Source of the DNA: Verrucomicrobiaceae bacterium
GTDB lineage: Bacteria; Verrucomicrobiota; Verrucomicrobiia; Verrucomicrobiales; Verrucomicrobiaceae
Length of the DNA stretch: 64,000 nucleotides
Direction of reading: 5' to 3'
NCBI GenBank assembly: GCA_947458455.1
Contig: CANGYJ010000002.1
Coordinates: 434,001-498,000, forward strand
Shown in pieces: positions 45,595-52,921 of this stretch. Within the stretch, counting starts at the first letter, position 1. Every line of letters begins with the position of its first letter. The notes below the pieces were generated by a model that was given only the letters and a program-made list of their open reading frames with translations, had not been told where the DNA came from and did not search any database. The translations under genes were made by a program, and so were the position numbers.

Positions 45595-45661
45595 AGCGGA
45601 ACGGGTTATCGGAGCCCGCAGCGTCGCTTGCTTCCCGCCGTCCTGCGGTGCATTCTCTGCC

Positions 45662-45934
45662 ATGAACACGACCATCGACATCCCGGAGCCTCTGTATCAG
45701 AAAGCGGCAGAGCGTGCTCGTTCGCTCGGCTCAACGGTGCACGACCTCATCGTCACCGCCCTCAGCCGCGAGATGAAAGAGCCTGATCCGCCTTCTCCGG
45801 CTCCAGCGATCCCTGCGACGGAGCTGTATGAAAAAAACCAGTTCGGCTTTCTCGTCCGCAAGCGCCCGCCGGGAGACACCACGGTCACCACAAACGCGTT
45901 CGTGAACCAACTGCGCGAGGAACTGGGAGTTTAA
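45662..45934 (+). CDS. VapB-like antitoxin
   Basis: This 90-residue protein has an N-terminal ribbon-helix-helix-like region (TTIDIPEPLYQKAAERARSL, then GSTVHDLIVTAL), a Pro-rich hinge and an acidic tail for toxin binding. It ends two bases before a VapC-type PIN gene. Such antitoxins usually repress their own promoter with the toxin as co-repressor; the operator was not identified. Confidence 0.82.
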   Translation: MNTTIDIPEPLYQKAAERARSLGSTVHDLIVTALSREMKEPDPPSPAPAIPATELYEKNQFGFLVRKRPPGDTTVTTNAFVNQLREELGV

Positions 45935-45936
45935 TC

Positions 45937-46374
45937 ATGAGTTTTCTGCTGGATGTCAACGCGTTGATCGCCTCGGTTGATGTCACCCATGAATTTCATG
46001 ATGCCTACGAACGATGGTTTGCTAGCAAAGGCAGGCCGCCTCTGGCCACATGTCCACTGACTGAGAATGGTTACCTGCGCATCTACGGTCATCGGAACTA
46101 TCCTCTCGGGCCAGGTTCGCCCAAGGCGGCACTGCCCCCGCTCGATTCGCTCCGTCAGTCGGTCGGCTTTCAGTTTCTCCCGGATGATCTGTCATTAGCG
46201 GATTCCAGCGCCGCTGTGTCGTTGGACAACACCTCTTCCTCACAGCTCACCGACATCTACTTGCTGGCCCTGGCGAAAAAATACGGAGTCAAACTTGCCA
46301 CTTTCGACAAGCGTCTCGCGGCTCAAAACGTCGCAGACGGCATCCACAGCATTGAATTCATCCCTGTCCCGTGA
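45937..46374 (+). CDS. VapC-like PIN-domain ribonuclease toxin
   Basis: This 145-residue PIN domain has acidic residues Asp6 (LLDVNAL), Glu43 (PLTENGYLRI), Asp106 (QLTDIYLLALAKK) and Asp124 (ATFDKRLA), all expected for catalysis. The TENGYLRI motif is typical of the VapC subgroup that cleaves tRNA or rRNA. It pairs with the upstream antitoxin. Its stop overlaps the GTG start of a secreted polysaccharide lyase gene, an unusual coupling. Confidence 0.88.
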   Translation: MSFLLDVNALIASVDVTHEFHDAYERWFASKGRPPLATCPLTENGYLRIYGHRNYPLGPGSPKAALPPLDSLRQSVGFQFLPDDLSLADSSAAVSLDNTSSSQLTDIYLLALAKKYGVKLATFDKRLAAQNVADGIHSIEFIPVP

Positions 46375-47138
46375 AGCCGCTTCTTATTCTCCTGCTCGCC
46401 TCCGTCCTCCACGCCGAGCCGCTCTTCACCTTCCCTTTCACCGGCTCTCCCGGCCCCTACACCGTCGAGCAGTGGAAAAAGGACTGGCCGGGTTGCGAGT
46501 ATGAGGACGGCCTCGCGGAAGGCCATGGCGAGCTGGTGACGCGTGAGGGCAGCTCCTGGCTGCGGGTGTTGTATCCGAAAGGCAGCGTCGGCTCGGAGCA
46601 AGGCGGCGCGGGATGGCGCTTCGCATTCGGCGAGCACGAGGCGGCGGAGCTGCGCTACACCGTGCGCTTTGAAGAAGGCTTTGAGTTTGTGAAGGGCGGC
46701 AAGCTCCCGGGACTCTGCGGCGGCCCCAAAACCATCACCGGCGGCGATGCCGTGAACGGTCTCGACGGCTTCTCCGCTCGCGTGATGTGGCGGAAGGACG
46801 GTCGCGGCCAAGCCTATGTGTATCACATGCACCAGCCGTCAAAGTATGGCGATGAGTTCGACTTCCCTGAGGACTTCCGCTTTGTGCCCGGCAAGCCCGT
46901 TACCCTCCGCCTGCAGGTGGAGATGAATGCGGCGGGCAAGAAAAACGGCCAGCTCCGCATCTGGGCCGATGACAAGCTCATGGTGGAGAAAACCGATCTC
47001 CAATGGCGCAAAGGCACCACCTACGGCGTCGATTCCATCCTCTTCAATACCTTCCACGGCGGCAGCGGCGCGGAATGGGCACCCTCCCGCGATGTGCATG
47101 CCGAGTTCACCGGCTTCAAGGTGCGGGTGAAGCGGTGA
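46371..47138 (+). CDS. Secreted polysaccharide lyase family 14-like protein
   Basis: This 255-residue protein has a short signal peptide (MKPLLILLLASVLHA) followed by a beta-jelly-roll domain like PL14 alginate or glucuronan lyases (GLDGFSARVMWRKDGRGQ, YVYHMHQPSKYGDEFDFP, ILFNTFHGGSGAEWAP). It would cut acidic polysaccharides by beta-elimination. The substrate is not determined. Translation begins at a GTG within the vapC stop; the signal peptide right after it makes this start secure. Confidence 0.7.
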   Translation: MKPLLILLLASVLHAEPLFTFPFTGSPGPYTVEQWKKDWPGCEYEDGLAEGHGELVTREGSSWLRVLYPKGSVGSEQGGAGWRFAFGEHEAAELRYTVRFEEGFEFVKGGKLPGLCGGPKTITGGDAVNGLDGFSARVMWRKDGRGQAYVYHMHQPSKYGDEFDFPEDFRFVPGKPVTLRLQVEMNAAGKKNGQLRIWADDKLMVEKTDLQWRKGTTYGVDSILFNTFHGGSGAEWAPSRDVHAEFTGFKVRVKR

Positions 47139-47180
47139 GTCGAAAACAATTCCTTGCCAAATCGCCCGCTTTTTGGCGGT

Positions 47181-48452
47181 ATGAAGTTCGCCATGCGCAT
47201 TCTTCCGTATCTCGCCGTCTTCCTCGCCGCCCTCAGCCTTCGCGCCGAGTCCATTTTGCCCGCCAACGCCCGCGTCGCCGTGATTGGCGACAGCATCACG
47301 GAGCAGAAGCTCTACTCGAAATATATCGAGACCTACCTGCTGGCCTGCACCGGGCGGAAGGACATCAAAGTCTTCCAGTTTGGCTGGAGTGGTGAGCGTG
47401 CTGGCGGCTTCGCCGCACGTCTCGAAAATGATCTCGCGGTCTTCAATCCGAATGTCGCCACCACCTGCTACGGCATGAACGACGGCAGCTACAAGCCCTA
47501 CGCACCGGAGATCGGCGCCGAGTATGAGAAGAACATGCGTGCGGTGATCGCCGAGCTGAAGAAAGTCGGCGTGAAGGCCATGGCCGTCGGCTCGCCCGGC
47601 GGTGTCGATCCGGATTTCTTCAAGCGCCCCACCATCGAAGGCAGCCTCTACAACCAAAACCTCGCGCAACTCCGCGACATCGCCAAAAAGCTGGCCGAGG
47701 AGAACAAGCAGCCCTTTGCGAACGTGCATGACACGATGATGGACGCGCTGCCGAAATCGAAAGCAGCGCTTAGCAAGGAATACGCTCCCTTCGGTGGTGA
47801 TGGCTTCCATCCCGCACCCTCCGGCCAGCTTTTGATGGCGCAGGCCTTCTTAAAGGCGCTGGGCTTTGACGGCGAGATCGGTGTCATCACGCTGAACATG
47901 AAAGGCCAAAGCAACGCCAGCGAAGGCCACACCATCCAGCCGGTGAAGCTCGCTCCGGGCGCGATCCAGATCGTCAGCGACAAATGGCCCTTCTGCTTTG
48001 ATGCCGATCCAAAGAGCGCAGGTAGCAACCGCAGCATCGTGCCCTTCACCAGCTTCAATCAGGACCTCAACCGCCTCATGCTGCACGTCATCGGCCTGAG
48101 CAGCGAAAAGGCCAAAGTCACCTGGGGCCAGCAGACCAAGGAATTCACCCGCAACCAGCTCGAAGACGGCATCAACTTGAACGCCGAGTTTGACAAGACG
48201 CCGTTTGACGGTGCTTTCGCCAACCTCACCAACGCCGTCGGTCAGAAGCAGGCCTTTGAGACCACGCTCGTCAAAAACCTCGTCACCCACATGCGCGTCA
48301 TCGCCGCCGAAGCCGCCGAGGAGCCGAAAGTGGCCACCGCTCTCGCCAAGCTGAAGAAAAAGCTCGCCGACGAACATGCGAAGCAAGACGCGAACGTCCG
48401 CAAGATACTCCAGCCGGTCACGCACACCATCTTGATTCAAGAAGTCCGCTAA
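47181..48452 (+). CDS. SGNH/GDSL-family secreted hydrolase
   Basis: This 423-residue protein has a signal peptide (MKFAMRILPYLAVFLAALSL) and an SGNH hydrolase domain: nucleophile Ser in VAVIGDSITEQ, Gly in FQFGWSGERAGG, Asn in TTCYGMNDGSY, and the terminal Asp/His in GGDGFHPAPSGQ. It probably deacetylates or de-esterifies a glycan. A C-terminal region of about 190 residues has no identified domain. It is followed after five bases by a creatininase-family gene. Confidence 0.9.
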   Translation: MKFAMRILPYLAVFLAALSLRAESILPANARVAVIGDSITEQKLYSKYIETYLLACTGRKDIKVFQFGWSGERAGGFAARLENDLAVFNPNVATTCYGMNDGSYKPYAPEIGAEYEKNMRAVIAELKKVGVKAMAVGSPGGVDPDFFKRPTIEGSLYNQNLAQLRDIAKKLAEENKQPFANVHDTMMDALPKSKAALSKEYAPFGGDGFHPAPSGQLLMAQAFLKALGFDGEIGVITLNMKGQSNASEGHTIQPVKLAPGAIQIVSDKWPFCFDADPKSAGSNRSIVPFTSFNQDLNRLMLHVIGLSSEKAKVTWGQQTKEFTRNQLEDGINLNAEFDKTPFDGAFANLTNAVGQKQAFETTLVKNLVTHMRVIAAEAAEEPKVATALAKLKKKLADEHAKQDANVRKILQPVTHTILIQEVR

Positions 48453-48457
48453 TCGCC

Positions 48458-49216
48458 ATGCAGCTCGCCGATTTGAAATGGAACGAGGTCGCCGCGCTGA
48501 GCCGTGACACGCCGGTGATTTTTCCAGTGGCCGCGCTGGAGCAGCACGGCCGCCACATGCCGGTGTTCACCGATAGCATGCTCACGAACGAACTCGTGCG
48601 CCGCACCGAGGCCGCGATGGGTGATCGCGTGCTCTTTGCGCCGCTGATGTGGCTGGGAAATTCCCATCACCACATGGATTTCCCCGGCACGCTCTCCGCC
48701 GAGCCGCGCGTGTATCTCGATCTGCTGAACGGCTTGCTGGAAAACTTCATCGCGCATGGTTTCAAGCGCCTGATCATCCTCAACGGCCACGGCGGCAATG
48801 ACGTGCCCGGCAAGCTGTCCGTCTTTGAAACGCGACAAAAGCATCGCGAGCGCCAAGACCTGCTGCTGCTCTTCACCACCTACTGGAACCTCGGTGCAGA
48901 GCCCTGGGCACGCGATTCGAGCATCTCGCAGCGCATCATGGGCCACGCCTGCGAATGGGAGACCAGCATGGTGCTGCGCCTGCGCCCCGAACTCGTCGGC
49001 GATCTCGCGAAGACCAACGACGTGCCCTTCGGCAACCCTTTCGAGCCAGCCAGCCGCGGCTGGATCATGCCCGACCGCAGCGAGCCCGGCCACGTCGGCG
49101 ACCCCCGCAGCGCCACCGCTGAAAAGGGCGAGGTGCTGTTTCAATGCTTCAGCGAAGAGGTGGTGAAGCTGTTGGAGAGGGTGATTAAATGGGATGGAAG
49201 GAGCTGGGAGGGGTAA
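48458..49216 (+). CDS. Creatininase-family amidohydrolase
   Basis: This 252-residue protein has creatininase metal-binding motifs: VAALEQHGRHMPVFTDSML (Glu and His ligands), WLGNSHHHMDFPGTLS and LIILNGHGGNDVPG. Family members hydrolyse cyclic amides such as creatinine or act in pterin and coenzyme metabolism; in PVC genomes they often sit near sugar genes. No signal peptide is present, so it is cytoplasmic. It starts five bases after the SGNH gene and is probably co-transcribed. Confidence 0.9.
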   Translation: MQLADLKWNEVAALSRDTPVIFPVAALEQHGRHMPVFTDSMLTNELVRRTEAAMGDRVLFAPLMWLGNSHHHMDFPGTLSAEPRVYLDLLNGLLENFIAHGFKRLIILNGHGGNDVPGKLSVFETRQKHRERQDLLLLFTTYWNLGAEPWARDSSISQRIMGHACEWETSMVLRLRPELVGDLAKTNDVPFGNPFEPASRGWIMPDRSEPGHVGDPRSATAEKGEVLFQCFSEEVVKLLERVIKWDGRSWEG

Positions 49217-49220
49217 AGAA

Positions 49221-49254
49221 ATGATGAATGCAGAATGGCGAATGAGGAATTGAG
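49221..49254. repeat. Imperfect AATGACGAATG-type simple repeat
   Basis: Imperfect tandem AATGATGAATGCAGAATGGC and CGAATGAGGAATT lie between the creatininase and sulfatase genes. It is related to the heptamer array near 24.2 kb. Confidence 0.55.
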
Positions 49255-49337
49255 CCTCGTCAGACTGGTCCGACGTGTCCGACCCGTCCGACCAAGCGGC
49301 TGAAAACTCTCCTGCCGCTGGGCGTTCACCTCTCACC

Positions 49338-50870
49338 ATGCTCTCCCGCCTGCTTTTCTGTCTCTTCGCCCTTAGCCCTACGCTCTTCGCGGCCCCACCC
49401 AACATCATCATCATGCTCGTCGATGACATGGGCGTCATGGACACCTCCGTGCCGTTTTTGACGGACGCGGAGGGAAAGCCGAAGCGATACCCGCTGAACG
49501 ATTACTACCGCACGCCGAACATGGAGCGGCTGGCGGCGCGGGGCGTGCGCTTCAACAACTTCTGTGCCATGAGCGTGTGCTCGCCCACTCGCATCTCGAT
49601 CATGACCGGCCAGAATGCCGCGCGGCATCGCACCACGAACTGGATCAATCCTGACAACGACAACGCCGGACCTCAGGGTCCCGCCGAGTGGAACTGGAAA
49701 GGCCTTAAGCCGGGCGATGTCACGCTGCCGGGTGTGCTGCAAGCCAGCGGCTATCGCACGATCCATGTGGGCAAAGGTCACTTCGCGCCGCGAGCATTTG
49801 ATGCGGCGGATCCCTCAAAGATCGGTTTCGACATCAACGTGGCCGGTGGCTCCATCGGCGCACCGGGAAGCTACTACGGCAAGCAAAACTTCGACCGCCC
49901 CGCGAAGGCCAATGCCAAGGTGAAACGCGGCAGCCATGCCGTGCAAGGCCTCGAAAAATACCATGGCCAGGACATCTTCCTCACCGAGGCGCTCACGCTC
50001 GAAGCGAAAGCGCATGTCAGCGATGCGGTGAAGGCCGAGAAGCCCTTCTTCCTCTACTTCGCCCAGTATGCGGTGCATGCGCCGTTCGATTCCGATCCGC
50101 GTTTTGCGGCGAATTACGCGAATTCGGGCAAACCGGCGAATGCGCAGGCTTTCGCCACCCTCGTCGAAGGCATGGATAAATCCCTCGGCGATGTCCTCGA
50201 CCACCTCGACGCCCTCGGCATCGCCGAAAACACGCTCGTTTTCTTCCTCGGTGACAATGGCAGTGATGCCCCGCTCGGTCACGAGCATGCCGTGGCCTGC
50301 GCTGAACCGCTGCGTGGCAAAAAAGGCTCGCACTACGAAGGCGGCATGCGCGTGCCCTTCATCGCCGCCTGGGCAAAATCGGATGCTGCGAATGAGCATC
50401 AAAAACGCCTGCCCATCGCCGCGAATGTCGTGCAGAGCCAGCAGGCCGCCGTTTATGACATGTTCCCCACGCTATTGAACCTTACCGGCATCGCCACACC
50501 CGCGCCGCATGCCGTCGATGGCCAAAAGCTCGACACCCTGCTCACCGGCAAGCCCGACAGCAGCCGCGAGGAAAAATTCCTCATGCATTACCCGCATGCG
50601 CCGCATCGCACGCACTACTTCACCACCTTCCGCGATGGCGAGTGGAAGGTCATCTACCACTACTTCCCCACCGACGCCGTCAGCGGCGGCAGCCACTACC
50701 AGCTCTTCAACCTTCAAACCGATCCCTTCGAGCAAAACGACCTCTCCAAGTCTCATCCGGCCGAGTTGAAGAAAATGATGCAGGGCCTTATCGCCGACCT
50801 CGAAGCCCAAAACGCCGTCTATCCCGTCGAAAAGGACACGCAGACGCCGGTGAAGCCGAAGATGCCGTGA
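49338..50870 (+). CDS. Secreted sulfatase (formylglycine-dependent)
   Basis: This 510-residue protein has a signal peptide (MLSRLLFCLFALSPTLFA), metal site MLVDDMGVMDTS and the formylglycine motif CSPTRISIMTGQ. Later metal residues lie in FFLGDNGSDAPLG, and KKGSHYEGGMRVPFI is conserved. It removes sulfate from an unidentified substrate. It closes the + strand hydrolase block and, with the lyase and SGNH hydrolase, suggests attack on sulfated, acetylated uronic polysaccharides (inference). The start was set at the signal peptide. Confidence 0.93.
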   Translation: MLSRLLFCLFALSPTLFAAPPNIIIMLVDDMGVMDTSVPFLTDAEGKPKRYPLNDYYRTPNMERLAARGVRFNNFCAMSVCSPTRISIMTGQNAARHRTTNWINPDNDNAGPQGPAEWNWKGLKPGDVTLPGVLQASGYRTIHVGKGHFAPRAFDAADPSKIGFDINVAGGSIGAPGSYYGKQNFDRPAKANAKVKRGSHAVQGLEKYHGQDIFLTEALTLEAKAHVSDAVKAEKPFFLYFAQYAVHAPFDSDPRFAANYANSGKPANAQAFATLVEGMDKSLGDVLDHLDALGIAENTLVFFLGDNGSDAPLGHEHAVACAEPLRGKKGSHYEGGMRVPFIAAWAKSDAANEHQKRLPIAANVVQSQQAAVYDMFPTLLNLTGIATPAPHAVDGQKLDTLLTGKPDSSREEKFLMHYPHAPHRTHYFTTFRDGEWKVIYHYFPTDAVSGGSHYQLFNLQTDPFEQNDLSKSHPAELKKMMQGLIADLEAQNAVYPVEKDTQTPVKPKMP

Positions 50871-50880
50871 GGTATCCGAC

Positions 50881-51046
50881 GTAGGCCGGATGTGTTCGGC
50901 GCAAAACGCATCACGAACACTCAACGTGACCTTCGCCGAACTATCCGGCTGTCTTTTGGGCATTCGCTCACGGCACGAGCCGGATCGTTGGGCGAGGTTG
51001 ACGAAGAAAGTAGCGGAGTCATCTGCGCCCAACACATCCGGCCTAC
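50881..51046. repeat. REPIN-like nested palindrome between sulfatase and cdsA
   Basis: GTAGGCCGGATGTGTTCGGC faces GCCCAACACATCCGGCCTAC with one mismatch. A second pair inside (TTCGCCGAACTATCCGGCT facing AGCCGGATCGTTGGGCGAG) makes a nested structure. It fills almost all the space between the convergent genes and may terminate both. Confidence 0.78.
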
Positions 51047-51056
51047 CCTGAACCGC

Positions 51057-52010
51057 CTACGCATCCATCACATACCGCGTCACATGGAAAAACACCGGCG
51101 CGGCAAAGCTGAGCGAATCAAGGCGATCCATGAAACCGCCGTGACCAGCGATGGCACCGCCCCAGTCCTTCACGCCGCGGTCACGCTTGATCGCAGACAT
51201 CACGAGACCGCCGGCAAAGCCCATGAGCACGACAATGACGGCCATGCCAGCGGCTTGCAGCGGTGAAAAGGGCGTGGCCCACCACAGTGCCGCCCCGATG
51301 CCGACCGTCGTGGCGCCACCACCAAGAAAACCTTCCCACGTTTTGCTCGGGCTCACCGTCGGCGCGATCTTCCGTCGGCCACAGAGCTTGCCCCAGACGT
51401 ATTGCATCACATCGCTCAGCTCCACGACAGTGACGAACCAGAAGAGCAGCTTCGCGTTCTGCCCCTCGAAGCCGGGAATGTTGAGCAGCATCAGAATGGC
51501 TGGCGCATGGCTGATGCAATACACACACACCATCAGGCCCCACTGAATCTTCGACGTTCTCTCCAGGAAGCGCTCGCAATCACCCGCCAATGCCGAGCGC
51601 AGCGGCAGCACGAGAAAGGCATACACCGGGATGAAGATGGCAAACATCCCATACCAGCCCGTGCCGAGGAAGGAGTAGTGCAGCGGCGTCACGATGAAGA
51701 ACACCCAGAAGAGCGTGCGGTGATCTCCCGCCTTCGTGGGCGTGAGCGTGATGAACTCCCGCAGCGCCATGAACGAGCTGAAGCCAAACATGAGCGTCGT
51801 CCCGAGCGGCCCGATCATCAGCGCCGTCGCAAACACCGCCACCATCAGCCACCACGCATTCGTGCGGGCATTCAAATTCGCCACCGTGGCCTTCGTGGAA
51901 TCCGTCACGGCCTTCTTCGCGAGAGCGAAGCCAATCAACGATGCCACGATGAGCAGTCCCAGCGTGCCGCCGAGCAGGTAGAGTAGTGCAGGATCAGAGA
52001 GCGCTTTCAT
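51057..52010 (-). CDS. cdsA: Phosphatidate cytidylyltransferase
   Basis: This 317-residue multi-pass membrane enzyme makes CDP-diacylglycerol from phosphatidate and CTP. The C-terminal half has VSPSKTWEGFLGGGATTVG and SAIKRDRGVKDWGGAIAGHGGFMDRLDSL, the CDP-diacylglycerol synthase signature. It lies downstream of plsC with a 13-base gap, so acylation and CDP activation of phosphatidate are encoded together. Confidence 0.95.
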   Translation of the reverse strand: MKALSDPALLYLLGGTLGLLIVASLIGFALAKKAVTDSTKATVANLNARTNAWWLMVAVFATALMIGPLGTTLMFGFSSFMALREFITLTPTKAGDHRTLFWVFFIVTPLHYSFLGTGWYGMFAIFIPVYAFLVLPLRSALAGDCERFLERTSKIQWGLMVCVYCISHAPAILMLLNIPGFEGQNAKLLFWFVTVVELSDVMQYVWGKLCGRRKIAPTVSPSKTWEGFLGGGATTVGIGAALWWATPFSPLQAAGMAVIVVLMGFAGGLVMSAIKRDRGVKDWGGAIAGHGGFMDRLDSLSFAAPVFFHVTRYVMDA

Positions 52011-52040
52011 TCGTCATTCGGATTTAGACATTCGTCATTC
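52007..52040. repeat. CATTCGTCATTC simple repeat at plsC-cdsA junction
   Basis: CATTCGTCATTC occurs twice, once across the cdsA start and once across the plsC end. It is the reverse complement of the AATGACGAATG words seen elsewhere between genes. Confidence 0.55.
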
Positions 52041-52632
52041 TCAAAGCCATCACCGCTTTCCTCGCCCTCGTGAGAAACTCTGGTCTTGGCTCGCCGTCCT
52101 CCAGACGCATCGGCATGCCAAAGGTGACACTGCCTAGCATCGGCACGGGCAGGATTTCGCCCTTCGGCAGGATGCGGTTGAGGTTTTCCATCCACACCGG
52201 CACCAGCTCCACATCCGGCCGTTTCCGGGCCAGATGATACAGGCCGCCCTTAAAGGGCTGCGGCTCCGGCGTCGTCTGGCGACCGCCTTCGGGGAAAATG
52301 ATGAGCGAGTGGCGATCACCGAGCGCGTTCACCATGTCATCGAGCGGATTGCACTCCGGTGTGGGCTTCTTTCGCTCAATGAGCAGCGCGTTGAAGACCT
52401 CACAGGCCAGCTTCATGCGCAGGCGACTGGCGCTCCAGTAGTCCTTCGCGGCCACCATCCGCGTCAGCATCCGCACCGGCGGAGGCAGCGAGGCCCACAG
52501 CACCGGCCCGTCGAGGTTGCTTGTGTGGTTGGCGAAATACACCCGCTGCTTCAACTCCGGCCCACAGCCCTGCCAACGCGCCACCGAGCCTGAAAACAGG
52601 CGCAAGGCTCCAGCGACGAGGTGTTTGGTCAT
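52024..52632 (-). CDS. plsC: 1-acyl-sn-glycerol-3-phosphate acyltransferase
   Basis: This 202-residue PlsC-type acyltransferase has the catalytic NHxxxxD as NHTSNLD (FANHTSNLDGPVL) and the acceptor motif FPEGGRQT. It makes phosphatidate, the substrate of the cdsA product encoded next. The protein is short but contains all four acyltransferase motifs. Confidence 0.9.
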   Translation of the reverse strand: MTKHLVAGALRLFSGSVARWQGCGPELKQRVYFANHTSNLDGPVLWASLPPPVRMLTRMVAAKDYWSASRLRMKLACEVFNALLIERKKPTPECNPLDDMVNALGDRHSLIIFPEGGRQTTPEPQPFKGGLYHLARKRPDVELVPVWMENLNRILPKGEILPVPMLGSVTFGMPMRLEDGEPRPEFLTRARKAVMALRMTNV

Positions 52633-52746
52633 GTCGTCAGCATGCGCGGCAAGGCGGCGTGGTCATGCGACTCTACGTCGTGCTCAGTGAGCAATTCACA
52701 AAGCGTGCAGTCGGGTTTGAAACCGCTGGAAAGCACATGATTCTCC

Positions 52747-52902
52747 TGCCCCTCACCTAACCTCTCCCCGCGTCGCACGATAGAATCAGTCGAGGGCCGC
52801 TAGCGGGGAGAGGGACCGGAAAGCGCACTCCCTCTCCCCGGAAGTAGGCAACTCGATGGTCTTCGAGTTTCTCCGGGGAGAGGGTTGGGGTGAGGGGCGA
52901 CG
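52747..52902. repeat. CCCCTCACC-type nested palindrome
   Basis: CCCCTCACCTAACCTCTCCC faces GGGGAGAGGGTTGGGGTGAG, with an inner AGCGGGGAGAGGGA / CTCCCTCTCCCCGG pair. It is a relative of the element near 31.7-32.0 kb. The 289-base gap between plsC and the PVC dehydrogenase holds no gene that I can see. Confidence 0.75.
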
Positions 52903-52921
52903 CCAAGTTTTCAAACAAGCT

